Assembly: GCA_003612395.1 (NCBI GenBank)
Contig: RAYQ01000004.1
Coordinates: forward strand, 124,001-188,000
Direction of reading: 5' to 3'
Source of the DNA: Parablautia intestinalis
GTDB lineage: Bacteria; Bacillota; Clostridia; Lachnospirales; Lachnospiraceae
DNA length: 64,000 bases
A model generated the notes under the pieces. It was not told the DNA's origin. It made no database searches and saw only the letters and a list, made by a program, of their open reading frames with translations. Shown here one piece after another: positions 33,286 to 41,967 of the stretch; position 1 is the stretch's first letter, and every line of letters begins with the position of its first letter. The position numbers and the translations under genes were made by a program.

Positions 33286-35588
33286 TAATCCACTCCTCTT
33301 TTATAGTGACCTGTGGTATATTCCTTATAAAAAGGTTCACTTTCTTTTGCCCGAAGCCCCTTAAAATACCGGATTACCTGCAAAGCCTCCTGCTTTTCCT
33401 CAACAGTAAAATCCAGACGAAAATTTGCTAAAAGCTCTGCCTGCTTTGAACCTGCAAGACTGTGAAGGGATAAAGGCACACTGTTATAAATAACGTTATA
33501 ACAGCACAAGCAATCCGTATAAACGGGAAATTGCTTTTGGTACCGGTCCTTCAGCATTGTTATGCCGCCAGTCTTATTACAGCTTCCCACAGTCTTTTTT
33601 ACACAATTTGCCGTAATCATCACAGGCAGCCTGCCATAAACAATAGCGCAAGCCTTCATCCCGTTTTCAGGACAGCGCTTAAGCAGATCCCTCCACTCAT
33701 GCATATTACATTCTACAGGAAGATAAAATTCTCCCGCCCGGTTTTGCCAAAAAGCAGCCGCTTCCCTGTTCCAGATATAAAGATTGGCATCCAGTACAAT
33801 CTGCTCTCTGGCGGCAGTCTCCCTGAAAAAAAGAAAGCTTTCAAAGTTTCTTATCAGTATACCCGTAAATAGCCCTGTTGCAAATGCATTTTCAATTTTT
33901 TTCAAATATTTAATATCTTTTTCCCTTACAATATAGGGCGTTGCCAAATAAAATTCATACTCGTCCTCCGTGCCTGCTTCTCGGAGCTGAGCCGGTTTCG
34001 CGGCGGATAATCTGGCAAAAAGCCCGCCTTCCTCTCCTTCCAAAAGGCTGTAATCCAGATAAATGCGGCATATTCCTTCTTCCAGGGCAGCCTCAAGCTG
34101 CCCCGGCGTTCTGACAACAGCATGGAACAGCTTTTGTCCTGAAAGCTTTTGCCCGGCAAATGCCCGCTGCGTAAGTTTTGGTTCCGTAAATTGAGGCTCC
34201 CGGAAAGGAACTGTTTTTCTTTCCCTGTACGCCAGGCCAGCCTGAAAAATGAATGCGTCCTCCATAGCAGATAACGCCCTTCTGCGTAGTTCATTTAAGG
34301 AACTTACCGGCAAAAAAACAGGGGAGCTCATCTCCACTTCAACCTGTACTGCCCGAAGCGGGCTCTCCCCGCTTTTCTGCATCTGCTGTCTGACTTTTTC
34401 TGCTGTAAGAGGCTGTCTGCACGCCTCTTGAACCATATCGCCGGTTATGGTAACCTGAATACTTTCCTTTTCAACAGAAACTAACGTCAAACACGCCGGT
34501 TCCCCCGGAACCAGGCGTATCTTCGCCTTTACGGCTCTTAAAAGCCCGCTTTTTATGTATCTTTCTTCCATATCCGCCAGAAGTTTCCCATCGGTTTCCC
34601 GATAGGCTGGGGAATGCATGCTTATCATTTCCCTGCCGTTATGCCTTTTATAATAACCCGCCCCGATTTCACTTCTGATATACAGAGATCGCAATATATC
34701 CATATCTTCACCACTTACTTTGTAAGAAACGGTCAAAGCCGAATGGCCGGATGATTTCTGCGTCATAAGCCGGTCCGGGGTTAGCGGAAGTCTTTGCTCT
34801 GCCCTGTTTTCATAATATCTGTCAATGTATTTCCGATAAATTGCAGTCACCCCTGCGGCGTAGGCAGGCTTTTTCATCCTTCCTTCTATTTTGAAAGAAT
34901 CAATGCCGGACTCAATAAGCTCCGGAAGCAATTCTATGGTGCACATATCCCTCATGCTTAAGAGATATCCTTTTTTTCCTCCTGTCTCATAGGGAAGGCG
35001 GCAGGGCTGGGCACATCTCCCCCGATTGCCGCTTCTACCGCCCAGAATACTGCTGAGCAGGCACTGTCCGGAATAACAGTAGCACATCGCGCCGTGAACA
35101 AAGGTTTCTATTTCAAGCCCGGTTTCTTCTTTTATTTTTATTATTTCCTCAAGAGATAATTCCCTGGCAGGCACCACTCTGCTTATGCCTTCCTTTTTTA
35201 CCAACGCTGCGCCCCGGCTTCCCGTAATCGTCATCTGGGTGCTGGCATGAAAAGGCAGGTCCGGAAAGCAGGACTGCAAAAAGCGTAAAACCCCTAAATC
35301 CTGTACGATTACCCCATCCAGCCCCTCTTCATAAAAGGGTTTCATATACTGATAAAGACTGTCTAATTCCTTTTCTTTCACTAACGTATTCACAGTAAGA
35401 TACATCCTTCGCCCAAACACATGCGCAAGGTGTATCCCCTCACAAATTTCATCCTGTGTAAAATTATCTGCATAGGCTCTGGCACTATAAAGCGTCCCGC
35501 CTAAATAAACAGCGTCCGCTCCCGCTTTTATAACCCCCTTAAGTGCATCAAAATTTCCGGCCGGAGCCAGCAGCTCAACCTTTTTCAT
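33285..35588 (-). CDS. U32-family peptidase/RNA hydroxylase-like protein with DUF3656
   Basis: 767 residues. N-terminal TIM-barrel U32 domain: ELLAPAGNFDALKGVIKAGA, DAVYLGG, GVIVQDLGVLRF, and the Cys cluster CYCYSGQCLLSSILGGRSGN plus RGRCAQPCR near residue 168, with FKIEGRMK further on. DUF3656 follows (residues ~370-470), then a second barrel-like region ending with CVKKTVGSC. This layout is that of TrhP/RlhA, which hydroxylate tRNA U34 or 23S rRNA C2501 with an iron-sulfur cluster; an RNA role is more likely than the old collagenase label. Linked to ftsW by stop-start overlap. Confidence 0.88.
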   Translation of the reverse strand: MKKVELLAPAGNFDALKGVIKAGADAVYLGGTLYSARAYADNFTQDEICEGIHLAHVFGRRMYLTVNTLVKEKELDSLYQYMKPFYEEGLDGVIVQDLGVLRFLQSCFPDLPFHASTQMTITGSRGAALVKKEGISRVVPARELSLEEIIKIKEETGLEIETFVHGAMCYCYSGQCLLSSILGGRSGNRGRCAQPCRLPYETGGKKGYLLSMRDMCTIELLPELIESGIDSFKIEGRMKKPAYAAGVTAIYRKYIDRYYENRAEQRLPLTPDRLMTQKSSGHSALTVSYKVSGEDMDILRSLYIRSEIGAGYYKRHNGREMISMHSPAYRETDGKLLADMEERYIKSGLLRAVKAKIRLVPGEPACLTLVSVEKESIQVTITGDMVQEACRQPLTAEKVRQQMQKSGESPLRAVQVEVEMSSPVFLPVSSLNELRRRALSAMEDAFIFQAGLAYRERKTVPFREPQFTEPKLTQRAFAGQKLSGQKLFHAVVRTPGQLEAALEEGICRIYLDYSLLEGEEGGLFARLSAAKPAQLREAGTEDEYEFYLATPYIVREKDIKYLKKIENAFATGLFTGILIRNFESFLFFRETAAREQIVLDANLYIWNREAAAFWQNRAGEFYLPVECNMHEWRDLLKRCPENGMKACAIVYGRLPVMITANCVKKTVGSCNKTGGITMLKDRYQKQFPVYTDCLCCYNVIYNSVPLSLHSLAGSKQAELLANFRLDFTVEEKQEALQVIRYFKGLRAKESEPFYKEYTTGHYKRGVD

Positions 35589-35636
35589 AATCCATCCCTA
35601 ATCTTTATATGTGTTCTTATTACAATAAGCTGAAAA

Positions 35637-35660
35637 AGCTGTCCAGGCAGACAGCTTCTT
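35637..35660 (-). terminator. Hairpin terminator after zapA
   Basis: On minus: AAGCTGTC, TGCCTG, GACAGCTTTTTC. Eight-base stem with a short T-run. Next to a partial family 1 arm (TTATTACAATAAGCTG, 35620-35635). Confidence 0.6.
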
Positions 35661-35709
35661 GTGATATTAAAGTGCATTGCAGGTTTGCAGTATATTTAGG
35701 GCACGGCCC

Positions 35710-36114
35710 TTACACCTTATTTTTCAGCTCAGTTTCCAGCTTTACAATCTTTTTAGCGCTCTCATTAACTTCCGTCTGAAGAGCCTTTACGTTTTTTTCC
35801 ATATTTTCCAGCTTGATCTGGGCTGCAATAAGCTCATGCTTTAAATTGTACAGCTCCTTTTCCTTGCCCTGAATTTCTTCTTCTATAAGACCAATCTGCC
35901 TCTTCGCCTTAAAATAGTCATCCGCTATATTTAATTGCATCAGGACATTCTGGGTATCTAAGGGCTGTCTTTTGAAAGAATCCACTTTGGCATATTCTGC
36001 CATCTTATTGTTAATGTAAGAGGCGACCTTCTGTAAATATTCTTCGCTTTCATATCCACTTAGTGTAAAAACTTTACCGCCGATGATTACTTCCGTATCC
36101 GTTTTAACCGACAT
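35710..36114 (-). CDS. zapA: Cell division protein ZapA
   Basis: 134 residues from the ATG at 36114; AGGGGTGA lies five bases upstream, while the longer GTG start at 36123 touches the same site. It stabilises the FtsZ ring. The N-terminal globular domain (KTDTEVIIGGKVFTLSGYES, YLQKVASYINNKM) matches the ZapA fold, and residues ~70-134 form a coiled coil (LIAAQIKLENMEKNVKALQT). The dimer with coiled coils bridges FtsZ filaments. It sits between ruvB and the wall-synthesis genes. Confidence 0.85.
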   Translation of the reverse strand: MSVKTDTEVIIGGKVFTLSGYESEEYLQKVASYINNKMAEYAKVDSFKRQPLDTQNVLMQLNIADDYFKAKRQIGLIEEEIQGKEKELYNLKHELIAAQIKLENMEKNVKALQTEVNESAKKIVKLETELKNKV

Positions 36115-36186
36115 CAGGCTCACCCCTCTATATACAAAATATATAGCTTATCTTTTGTCTACTATACAATATCTATTATAATCAGT

Positions 36187-37185
36187 TCATACAGGAATTT
36201 CAAGTCCTAAATGCTTACAGGCAAAATCTGTTACCACCCTCCCTCGGGGTGTACGGTTGATAAAACCGTTTTTCAAAAGATAGGGCTCATAAACGTCCTC
36301 TATGGTGCCGGGATCTTCGCCGATAGCAGCCGCCAGCGTATCTAACCCTACGGGACCCCCCTCAAATTTCTGTATCATGGTAAGCAGAATATTCCTGTCA
36401 ATGTGATCAAGGCCCATTTTATCCACATCCATCAAATCAAGGGCTGTCATGGCAACCGCCTCCGTAATAACGCCGTCATGCTTTACCTGGGCATAATCCC
36501 GGACCCGCTTTAATATCCTGTTTGCAAGACGCGGCGTTCCCCGGCTGCGCTTTGCCATCTCCAGGGCCCCTGCCGGCTCAACAGGCGCTTCCAGGATCCG
36601 GGCTGACTGCATAATAATCACCTGCAGCTCCTCCACAGAATAAAATTCCAGCCGGTGGATAATCCCAAACCGATCCCGAAGGGGCGCTGACAAAAGCCCG
36701 GCTCTTGTGGTGGCTCCCACCAGTGTAAAATGCGGTAGTTCCAGACGAATGGATCTTGCGGTAGGGCCCTTACCAATCATAATATCTATTGCATAGTCCT
36801 CCATAGCAGGGTAGAGTACCTCCTCCACCTGCCGGTTAAGCCTGTGAATTTCATCCACAAAAAGCAGATCTCCCTCCTGCAGGTTGTTGAGGATAGCCGC
36901 CATTTCCCCCGGCTTTTCAATTGCAGGGCCGCTGGTAATCTTCATATTTACGCCCATTTCATTGGCTATAATTCCCGCCAGAGTTGTTTTGCCAAGCCCG
37001 GGAGGACCGTAAAAAAGTACATGATCAAGGGCGTCATTTCTAATCCTTGCTGCCTCTATGTATATTTGCAGGCTGTCCTTGATTTTTGATTGACCGATAT
37101 AGTCGGTCAATTTTTGAGGGCGAAGGGACCCTTCAATCCGCATATCCTCTTCCTGTAAATTTGTTTCTATCATTCTTTTGGCCAT
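36187..37185 (-). CDS. ruvB: Holliday junction DNA helicase RuvB
   Basis: 332 residues from the ATG at 37185 (GGGGG nine bases upstream). AAA+ motor of branch migration with RuvA. Motifs: [12 protein letters not shown], Walker [14 protein letters not shown] near residue 50, Walker [11 protein letters not shown] near residue 99, sensor-1 LVGATTRAG near residue 146, and C-terminal winged-helix [14 protein letters not shown]. It follows ruvA by 23 bases. The LexA box at 38.79 kb would place it under SOS control with ruvA. Confidence 0.98.
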   Translation of the reverse strand: MAKRMIETNLQEEDMRIEGSLRPQKLTDYIGQSKIKDSLQIYIEAARIRNDALDHVLFYGPPGLGKTTLAGIIANEMGVNMKITSGPAIEKPGEMAAILNNLQEGDLLFVDEIHRLNRQVEEVLYPAMEDYAIDIMIGKGPTARSIRLELPHFTLVGATTRAGLLSAPLRDRFGIIHRLEFYSVEELQVIIMQSARILEAPVEPAGALEMAKRSRGTPRLANRILKRVRDYAQVKHDGVITEAVAMTALDLMDVDKMGLDHIDRNILLTMIQKFEGGPVGLDTLAAAIGEDPGTIEDVYEPYLLKNGFINRTPRGRVVTDFACKHLGLEIPV

Positions 37186-37208
37186 AATATATGTCCCCCA
37201 AAACACAT

Positions 37209-37829
37209 CTAAAACATATTCTTCAGGGCAAGTTTCAAAATTGCCTCAACATCCATATTCTCCTTTGGAGGAACACTCTTTACCGCCTTAAGTGCGTCCG
37301 CAGGAGAATATCCAAGAGCAGTCAGAGCCTCCACGGCCTCATTTCTCGCGCGGCTGTCCATGGACGAACTATCCATGGCTAAATCCGTCTGTGCATCCAT
37401 CATCTGCCTGTGAACATCCGTATCTTCCAATGAAATTTTATCCTTAAGATCCAGAATCACTCTCTCTGCTGTTTTCTTTCCTACTCCCGGAGCCTTGGCA
37501 ATTGATGCCGCATCACCTGAAAGAATGGCAAAGCGCAGAGTATCCGCACTCATCACGGATAAGATTGCCAGCCCGCCCTTAGGTCCAATACCGTTTACCG
37601 TAATCAGCTTTTTAAAGACTTCCAGGTCATCCCTGGTTAAAAATCCATACAGACTAAACATATCCTCCCGGACACAGGTGTAGGTATACAGTTTAATATC
37701 TTCTCCCAGTCCCGGAAGGTTTGCGGCCGTACCTGTGGAAATATGTACGTTTATACCAAAATTTCCCGTATCCACCACCACATTTTCCTCTGTAATATCA
37801 TCAATTTTTCCTTTGACAAATGCGATCAT
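37209..37829 (-). CDS. ruvA: Holliday junction DNA helicase RuvA
   Basis: 206 residues. It binds four-way junctions and loads RuvB. OB-fold ([20 protein letters not shown]), tandem helix-hairpin-helix ([39 protein letters not shown]) and C-terminal RuvB-binding domain ([20 protein letters not shown]). AAAGGAACTGCATAA precedes the ATG, and the Gx transporter stop TAA abuts it with no gap. Confidence 0.98.
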   Translation of the reverse strand: MIAFVKGKIDDITEENVVVDTGNFGINVHISTGTAANLPGLGEDIKLYTYTCVREDMFSLYGFLTRDDLEVFKKLITVNGIGPKGGLAILSVMSADTLRFAILSGDAASIAKAPGVGKKTAERVILDLKDKISLEDTDVHRQMMDAQTDLAMDSSSMDSRARNEAVEALTALGYSPADALKAVKSVPPKENMDVEAILKLALKNMF

Positions 37830-38390
37830 TTATGCAGTTCCTTTCGCTGTAATTGTTTGAATATAAGGCAGTACCACCACTGCAACTATCCCATTTAAAA
37901 AACCGGTAATAAGCCCGGCTATTATCAGTACAGGCATATAATAAAAGACCCCGTAGGTTTTGACAGCAAATGCAGCTACCAGGAGCTGTCCCATATTATG
38001 TGCCACACCCCCCGCCGCACTTACCGCAGGCACATGAAAGCTCCAGCTTCTGTTTAAACCTGCCATAACTAACGCACTTAAGAAAGAACCTGAAAGGGAA
38101 TAAAGAATCATAAACAGATTGCCAAACATAAGGCCGCTAAGCAGTGCTTTTCCCATGGTTAAAAAAAGCGACTCTTTCCATCCAAATAAATATAAGCACA
38201 AAACTACGGCCAGGTTGGCAAGTCCCAGTTTGACGCCCGGAATCCCTATCTGAAGGGGTATTAAGATTTCTATATAAGAAAGAATCAGTGCAAAGGCTAA
38301 CAGTAATCCCAGATAAGCCGTTTTACTAACATAAGGATGGCGGGCGGAGCCTGAATTATGATCTTTTTCATTTTCAGTAGGTAACTGCAT
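37830..38390 (-). CDS. Gx transporter family membrane protein
   Basis: 186 residues, about six spans. Matches the Gx transporter family, whose members (often misnamed heptaprenyl diphosphate synthase component I) carry the motif IGIPGVKLGLANLAVVLCLY near residue 47, as well as SLSGSFLSALVMAGLNRS. Substrate unknown; in many clostridia it is encoded with a NusG domain II protein and FMN-binding proteins, suggesting a cofactor or quinone-related role. Overlaps the NusG-II gene by 17 bases, with AAGGAGG nine bases before the ATG. Confidence 0.85.
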   Translation of the reverse strand: MQLPTENEKDHNSGSARHPYVSKTAYLGLLLAFALILSYIEILIPLQIGIPGVKLGLANLAVVLCLYLFGWKESLFLTMGKALLSGLMFGNLFMILYSLSGSFLSALVMAGLNRSWSFHVPAVSAAGGVAHNMGQLLVAAFAVKTYGVFYYMPVLIIAGLITGFLNGIVAVVVLPYIQTITAKGTA

Positions 38391-38766
38391 CCGGTGCGCC
38401 CTCCTTATCGGATTCTGTCTGTATTACAAGCTTGTGGGGGAGACATATAATGTTCTCGCTATTTCTGCTGATTTGTCTTTGGCGCATACACAGTCCGTCC
38501 GGACAGTCAGCTTCAACCACAGACACCTTTCCGGCACGGATAAGCATCAAATTATAATGTTCATCCCCATAAGGAATCAAAACACGCTGCTCCTCCGTGA
38601 GCGAATAGGTGCCGATTTCCCTGCCATCCTGAAAAACCCTGACAATGCCGCTTCTCATATCTGTTCTTTCATTTAACAATAGCGGAATCACCCAAACCAA
38701 AAAAGCTGCCAATACAATACCTGAAATTAAAATAATATCTTTCTTTACATCTTTTACCTTATCCAT
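38374..38766 (-). CDS. NusG domain II-containing membrane-anchored protein
   Basis: 130 residues. One N-terminal span (ILISGIVLAAFLVWVIPLLL), then an extracellular beta domain of the NusG_II type with RVFQDGREIGTYSLTEEQ and the Cys motif EADCPDGLCMRQRQIS ... IICLPHKLVI. The cysteines suggest a metal or redox site. Function unknown; it is genetically linked to Gx transporters. The ATG at 38766 falls about six bases from the end of the -10 of the LexA-regulated promoter, so the transcript may be almost leaderless. Confidence 0.85.
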   Translation of the reverse strand: MDKVKDVKKDIILISGIVLAAFLVWVIPLLLNERTDMRSGIVRVFQDGREIGTYSLTEEQRVLIPYGDEHYNLMLIRAGKVSVVEADCPDGLCMRQRQISRNSENIICLPHKLVIQTESDKEGAPDAVTY

Positions 38767-38771
38767 ATAAA

Positions 38772-38800
38772 CATTCTAGCATGTGCGAACATGTGTTTCA
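38772..38800 (-). promoter_or_regulatory. Promoter of the nusGII-gx-ruvA-ruvB group
   Basis: On minus: TTGAAA (38795-38800), exactly 17 bases, TAGAAT (38772-38777). The spacer is filled by a LexA box. Confidence 0.75.
38785..38798. promoter_or_regulatory. LexA (SOS) box
   Basis: CGAACATGTGTTTC on plus fits the Bacillus/Gram-positive DinR/LexA consensus CGAACRNRYGTTYC at every position. It overlaps the -35 and spacer of the promoter above, the right position for repression. ruvAB is a known SOS unit in Bacillus. Confidence 0.8.
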
Positions 38801-38897
38801 AGATTATCTCTATTTATTAAATACTTTTCTGAAATACAAATTTTACTTTCCACAAAGATTTTTGTTCAGTACCGACGGATAGATAAAAAGTTTTCTA

Positions 38898-39758
38898 TCA
38901 CCTTATCTGTAAAAGTGCTGCCAGATTTCCTCTTTTCCCCTGGCTGGCACGATGGGAAAACAAATATTCACTGTTACAGCAGGTGCAGATATCCGTAACC
39001 GCCATATGTTCCTCAAGAATCCCAGCCTTTAGAAGAATCCTCCTGTTTGCCTCCCACAAATCCAGCTGGTATTTTCCTTCCTTTTTCCCCTCCGAAAGGA
39101 AATTCCCCCATTCCTTTGGAAAGTTCTCCTTAAAAATCTCCGCAGTGTCCTCCCCCACCTCATAGCAGTCCTTACAGATAGACGGACCTATTGCCGCCGT
39201 CACATCCTCCGGTCTGGTACCAAAGGCTCTGTTCATAGCTTCAAGCATCCTTTCACCCATCCGGTTCACCGTTCCCCGCCAGCCGGAATGGGCAAGGCCG
39301 ATGGCCTTATTTTTTCTGTCCACAAAATACAGGGGCACGCAATCCGCAAAGGAAGTGCACAGCACGATCCCCTGCCTGTTGGTGATAAGGCCGTCTATAT
39401 CATCATAATCAACAGGATATACCACTCCCTTGCCGCAGTCCTTTTCCGTAACCAGCCAGACATTTGTGGTGTGCGTCTGCTTTGCGCAGACAAACCGGTC
39501 CGGCTTCGTTTCCATTATTTCCGCAAGCCTTCTGAAATTTTCATCCACCGCCTCTTTGCTGTCACCTCTTGCATAGCTTAAATTCATTGTCGCAAAAATT
39601 CCTTCGCTTACACCGCCCATTCTGGTGGAAAACAGATGTCTTACCATTTCCTCCCTTTCAAGCAGCGGAAATGTCAGATAAGGAATCTGTTTATACTGCC
39701 GTACTGCCATATGTTGAACCGGCATATGGTCACTGCCGGATTTTCGAATAAATTTCAT
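38898..39758 (-). CDS. pgeF: Peptidoglycan editing factor PgeF (multicopper polyphenol oxidase/laccase fold)
   Basis: 286 residues from the ATG at 39758 with GGAGGT upstream. PgeF (YfiH/YlmD) cleans up wrong residues in muropeptide precursors. Metal-site motifs: KQTHTTNVW near residue 94, CTSFADCVPLYF near residue 139, LAHSGWRGTVNRM near residue 158, IGPSICKDCYEVG near residue 191, and the C-terminal CTCCNSEYLFSHRAS. It follows the Fic gene across a gap of about 100 bases that carries a separated inverted repeat. Confidence 0.93.
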   Translation of the reverse strand: MKFIRKSGSDHMPVQHMAVRQYKQIPYLTFPLLEREEMVRHLFSTRMGGVSEGIFATMNLSYARGDSKEAVDENFRRLAEIMETKPDRFVCAKQTHTTNVWLVTEKDCGKGVVYPVDYDDIDGLITNRQGIVLCTSFADCVPLYFVDRKNKAIGLAHSGWRGTVNRMGERMLEAMNRAFGTRPEDVTAAIGPSICKDCYEVGEDTAEIFKENFPKEWGNFLSEGKKEGKYQLDLWEANRRILLKAGILEEHMAVTDICTCCNSEYLFSHRASQGKRGNLAALLQIR

Positions 39759-39785
39759 TTTTACCTCCATTTCAAAACATTTTTT

Positions 39786-39840
39786 GTAAAGGCGGCAATC
39801 CAGACCTCACATTTCTCATCCCCTGAACAACCGCCTTTAC
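39786..39840. repeat. Inverted repeat between the Fic gene and pgeF
   Basis: GTAAAGGCGG (39786-39795) and CCGCCTTTAC (39831-39840), 35 bases apart. No T-run follows on either side, so it is not a normal terminator. It marks the border between the accessory patch and the conserved operon. Confidence 0.55.
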
Positions 39841-39861
39841 CCTCCCAATGTCCTGATTGTG

Positions 39862-40965
39862 TCAACCCTCATACTGCCGGAAGCGATACTTGCCTTTTCC
39901 ATGTCCGGCTACCGGCTCAATGATTTCATGCTCCACCATCTCTTTTAATAGTTCGGAAGCTCTGGATGACTTCATGTCAATCACCTTCATCACATCCGAC
40001 CGGCCAAAGATCATTTGTCCTGGAAATGCCTCTCGCAGCTTTAAAATGTGGCTTGCCGTTTTTGGCTGGAAACCATTTTTAATATCCGGTTTCAGAGTTT
40101 CAATGTCCGGTTTAACTATTTCAATGCCCGGTTTTTCTATCTCTTTGAAAGTGCCGCTGATGTGCAATGTCCGGTTATGAAGCGGGTGGTTCTCGTTCAG
40201 AAGGAGATTTCGGATGAACACCTCAAGATATTCTGTCGTTTCATGAATACCGTTTTTCAGGTCATTGTAATTTGCCCTAACAAGCGAATTCCGAAAATAC
40301 CATGCGTTCTCAGCAAAAGTGTCGTTCGTTATGTCAAAGCCCAGTGTACGCAGATACCTGATGAAGAATACTGCTGTTGTTCTGGTGTTGCCCTCACCGA
40401 ATACATGGATCTGCCATAGTCCGGATACGAATACAGCAAGATGGTGGATAATCTCATCCATCGAGAGATTTTTATAGGAAAACTTCTTCTCCTCCGAAAA
40501 ATCATAATCCAGCGTTGCACGCAGTTCTGTGGCACTGCCATAGAGCACTGTCGCTCCATTCAGTACCCATTCCTTCTTCGTGATGTTGTAGTCCCGAATA
40601 CACCCGGCATGGGAATAGATGCCGCTAAACATCTTTCTATGAATAGAAAGATACTCGTTCGGTGTAAAGCTAAAGGCACGCTCGGAAAGAAGCGCAGCGA
40701 TCCGGGCTGAGACCTTGTCGGCCTCCTCGGTGCGGTCTGACGCATCAAGGGTAGGATTTTCCTCGTAGTAGGTCTTCAAAAGCGCATTTGCCTCTTCAAA
40801 GGAGATCTCGCCTTCGATATTCCGAACGGCAGTATACGCCAGATATTCCGATGTCTTGAGTCCGTCAACCGCCTGCAGGCCAATGGCCGTATGCCATGCA
40901 TAGCCCTTATCCCGCTTTGCCGGTTCGGATTCTCTGATATATTCCTTAAATGGATCCTTGTTCAC
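39862..40965 (-). CDS. Fic-domain protein (AMP-transferase-type) with C-terminal winged helix
   Basis: 367 residues from GTG (GAGGTGATAGGAA upstream). The Fic core motif is IHVFGEGNTRTTAVFF near residue 190, fitting HxFxxGNxR with Thr in place of the usual second Gly. An N-terminal helix (AVRNIEGEISFEEANALLK near residue 46) resembles the inhibitory helix of self-regulated Fic proteins but does not match S/T-x3-E-G exactly. A linker made of IExxKPD repeats joins a C-terminal winged helix (FGRSDVMKVIDMKSSRASEL). Such proteins transfer AMP or other groups to Ser/Thr/Tyr. The target is unknown. No free antitoxin gene is adjacent. Confidence 0.88.
   Translation of the reverse strand: MNKDPFKEYIRESEPAKRDKGYAWHTAIGLQAVDGLKTSEYLAYTAVRNIEGEISFEEANALLKTYYEENPTLDASDRTEEADKVSARIAALLSERAFSFTPNEYLSIHRKMFSGIYSHAGCIRDYNITKKEWVLNGATVLYGSATELRATLDYDFSEEKKFSYKNLSMDEIIHHLAVFVSGLWQIHVFGEGNTRTTAVFFIRYLRTLGFDITNDTFAENAWYFRNSLVRANYNDLKNGIHETTEYLEVFIRNLLLNENHPLHNRTLHISGTFKEIEKPGIEIVKPDIETLKPDIKNGFQPKTASHILKLREAFPGQMIFGRSDVMKVIDMKSSRASELLKEMVEHEIIEPVAGHGKGKYRFRQYEG
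40063..40138 (-). repeat. Three 21-bp imperfect tandem repeats in the Fic linker
   Basis: Units of the type ATxTCCGGTTTxxxxxTTTCA on plus repeat with period 21 and encode IEKPG, IEIVKPD, IETLKPD, IKNG. Copy number is likely to vary between strains. Confidence 0.75.
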
Positions 40966-41046
40966 TTCCTATCACCTCGCTGTTACTTTAGCCCTCTGTA
41001 CGATATTTATGATGATTTCTAACCCCCTTTAAAGACCCTGTATCAA

Positions 41047-41403
41047 TTACAGAAAATTCAATTTTTCAGACCACTCCGTTTCCTTAAATCCAACAAGCAC
41101 AGCATCACCATTTACAACCAATGGGCGCTTTACCAGCATTCCATTTGTAGCAAGTAACTGTAATTGTTCTTCTTCGCTCATCGTAGGAATTTTGTTCTTA
41201 AGCAACATTTCTTTATAAAGAAGCCCACTGGTATTAAAGAACTTCTTAAGTGGAAGGCCACTCTTTGAATACCATTCCTTCAGCTCATTATAAGCAGGAT
41301 TTGCCTCCACGATATGACGCTCAGTATATTTTATATTATGCTCATCCAGCCACTTTTTAGCCTTCTGGCAGGTTGAACATCCTGGGTAACATATAAATAA
41401 CAT
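41047..41403 (-). CDS. ArsC/Spx-family thioredoxin-fold protein
   Basis: 118 residues from the ATG at 41403 (GGAG eight bases upstream); a frame to 41475 exists without a ribosome site. Motif CYPGCSTCQKAKKWLDEHNI at the N-terminus (C-x2-C-like), then LKKFFNTSGLLYKEM and VKRPLVVNGDAVLVGF near the C-terminus. This is the ArsC/Spx fold: either a glutaredoxin-linked arsenate reductase or a Spx/MgsR-like regulator. No other ars gene is nearby, so arsenate resistance is not implied; a standalone reductase/YffB-type is most likely. Confidence 0.85.
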   Translation of the reverse strand: MLFICYPGCSTCQKAKKWLDEHNIKYTERHIVEANPAYNELKEWYSKSGLPLKKFFNTSGLLYKEMLLKNKIPTMSEEEQLQLLATNGMLVKRPLVVNGDAVLVGFKETEWSEKLNFL

Positions 41404-41596
41404 TTCTTCATCTCCAATCAATTCTGATTCATCATCAATATCGTACAATTTTAGCATATTTTTCAGCCATTCCATATATCATATTGTGGCGATTCATCTT
41501 GTTTAGTTTCTGTGATATTTGTATATGGACAAATTTCGCATAACGAATTATTTGTATGATTCCATCCACGATGTCCACCATCATTTTGTATCTCTT

Positions 41597-41866
41597 TTAT
41601 GAGACAGCCTTTTCATGTAGTAACATTATCTGACGTGCTGCCTTCAAGATACTCTTTAGCACCTCGCCTCGATTGCGCCTTCGCGTATATCTTAACATCC
41701 TCACTTCATCAATAAGATACTGGCTCTGCGCTTGCTCTATAGCATCTGGAAATTCTGCTTTGCTGTAAGTAGTTGAAATCATCTTATCAGAGGACAGGTC
41801 AACCAGCATTTTCTCTAACAGGATTACATGAGGCACGACCGTCCGTAGTGGCGCCTCTGATATCAT
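41597..41866 (-). pseudogene. Possible C-terminal remnant of an AbiEi-like/DUF6577-type protein
   Basis: 89 residues. LLEKMLVDLSSDKMISTTYS then AIEQAQSQYLIDEVRMLRYT and RRRNRGEVLKSIL look like the C-terminal end of AbiEi-type/DUF6577 antitoxin-like proteins; the N-terminal winged helix and middle domain are missing. A promoter-like TTGTAT-17-CATAAT lies just upstream, so a short product may still be made. The cognate nucleotidyltransferase toxin gene is absent. The family call rests on memory of the motif and is tentative. In 41476-41596 only a short frame (HRGWNHTNNSLCEICPYTNI) is seen. Confidence 0.4.
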
Positions 41867-41967
41867 ATCCGTTATTATGACACAATCTCTTGATCAATAC
41901 AAATTAAAATTCTTCTTATTCGGCTTATGATTATTCTAAAGCTTGAGAGCCACCACAACATATTGGA

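Noticed and set aside
33285-35588. Collagenase virulence factor (U32 peptidase name)
   Set aside because: The Cys cluster and DUF3656 match TrhP/RlhA RNA-hydroxylation proteins; no signal peptide.
41047-41403. Arsenate resistance operon
   Set aside because: Only one ArsC/Spx-fold gene; no arsR, arsB or acr3 nearby.
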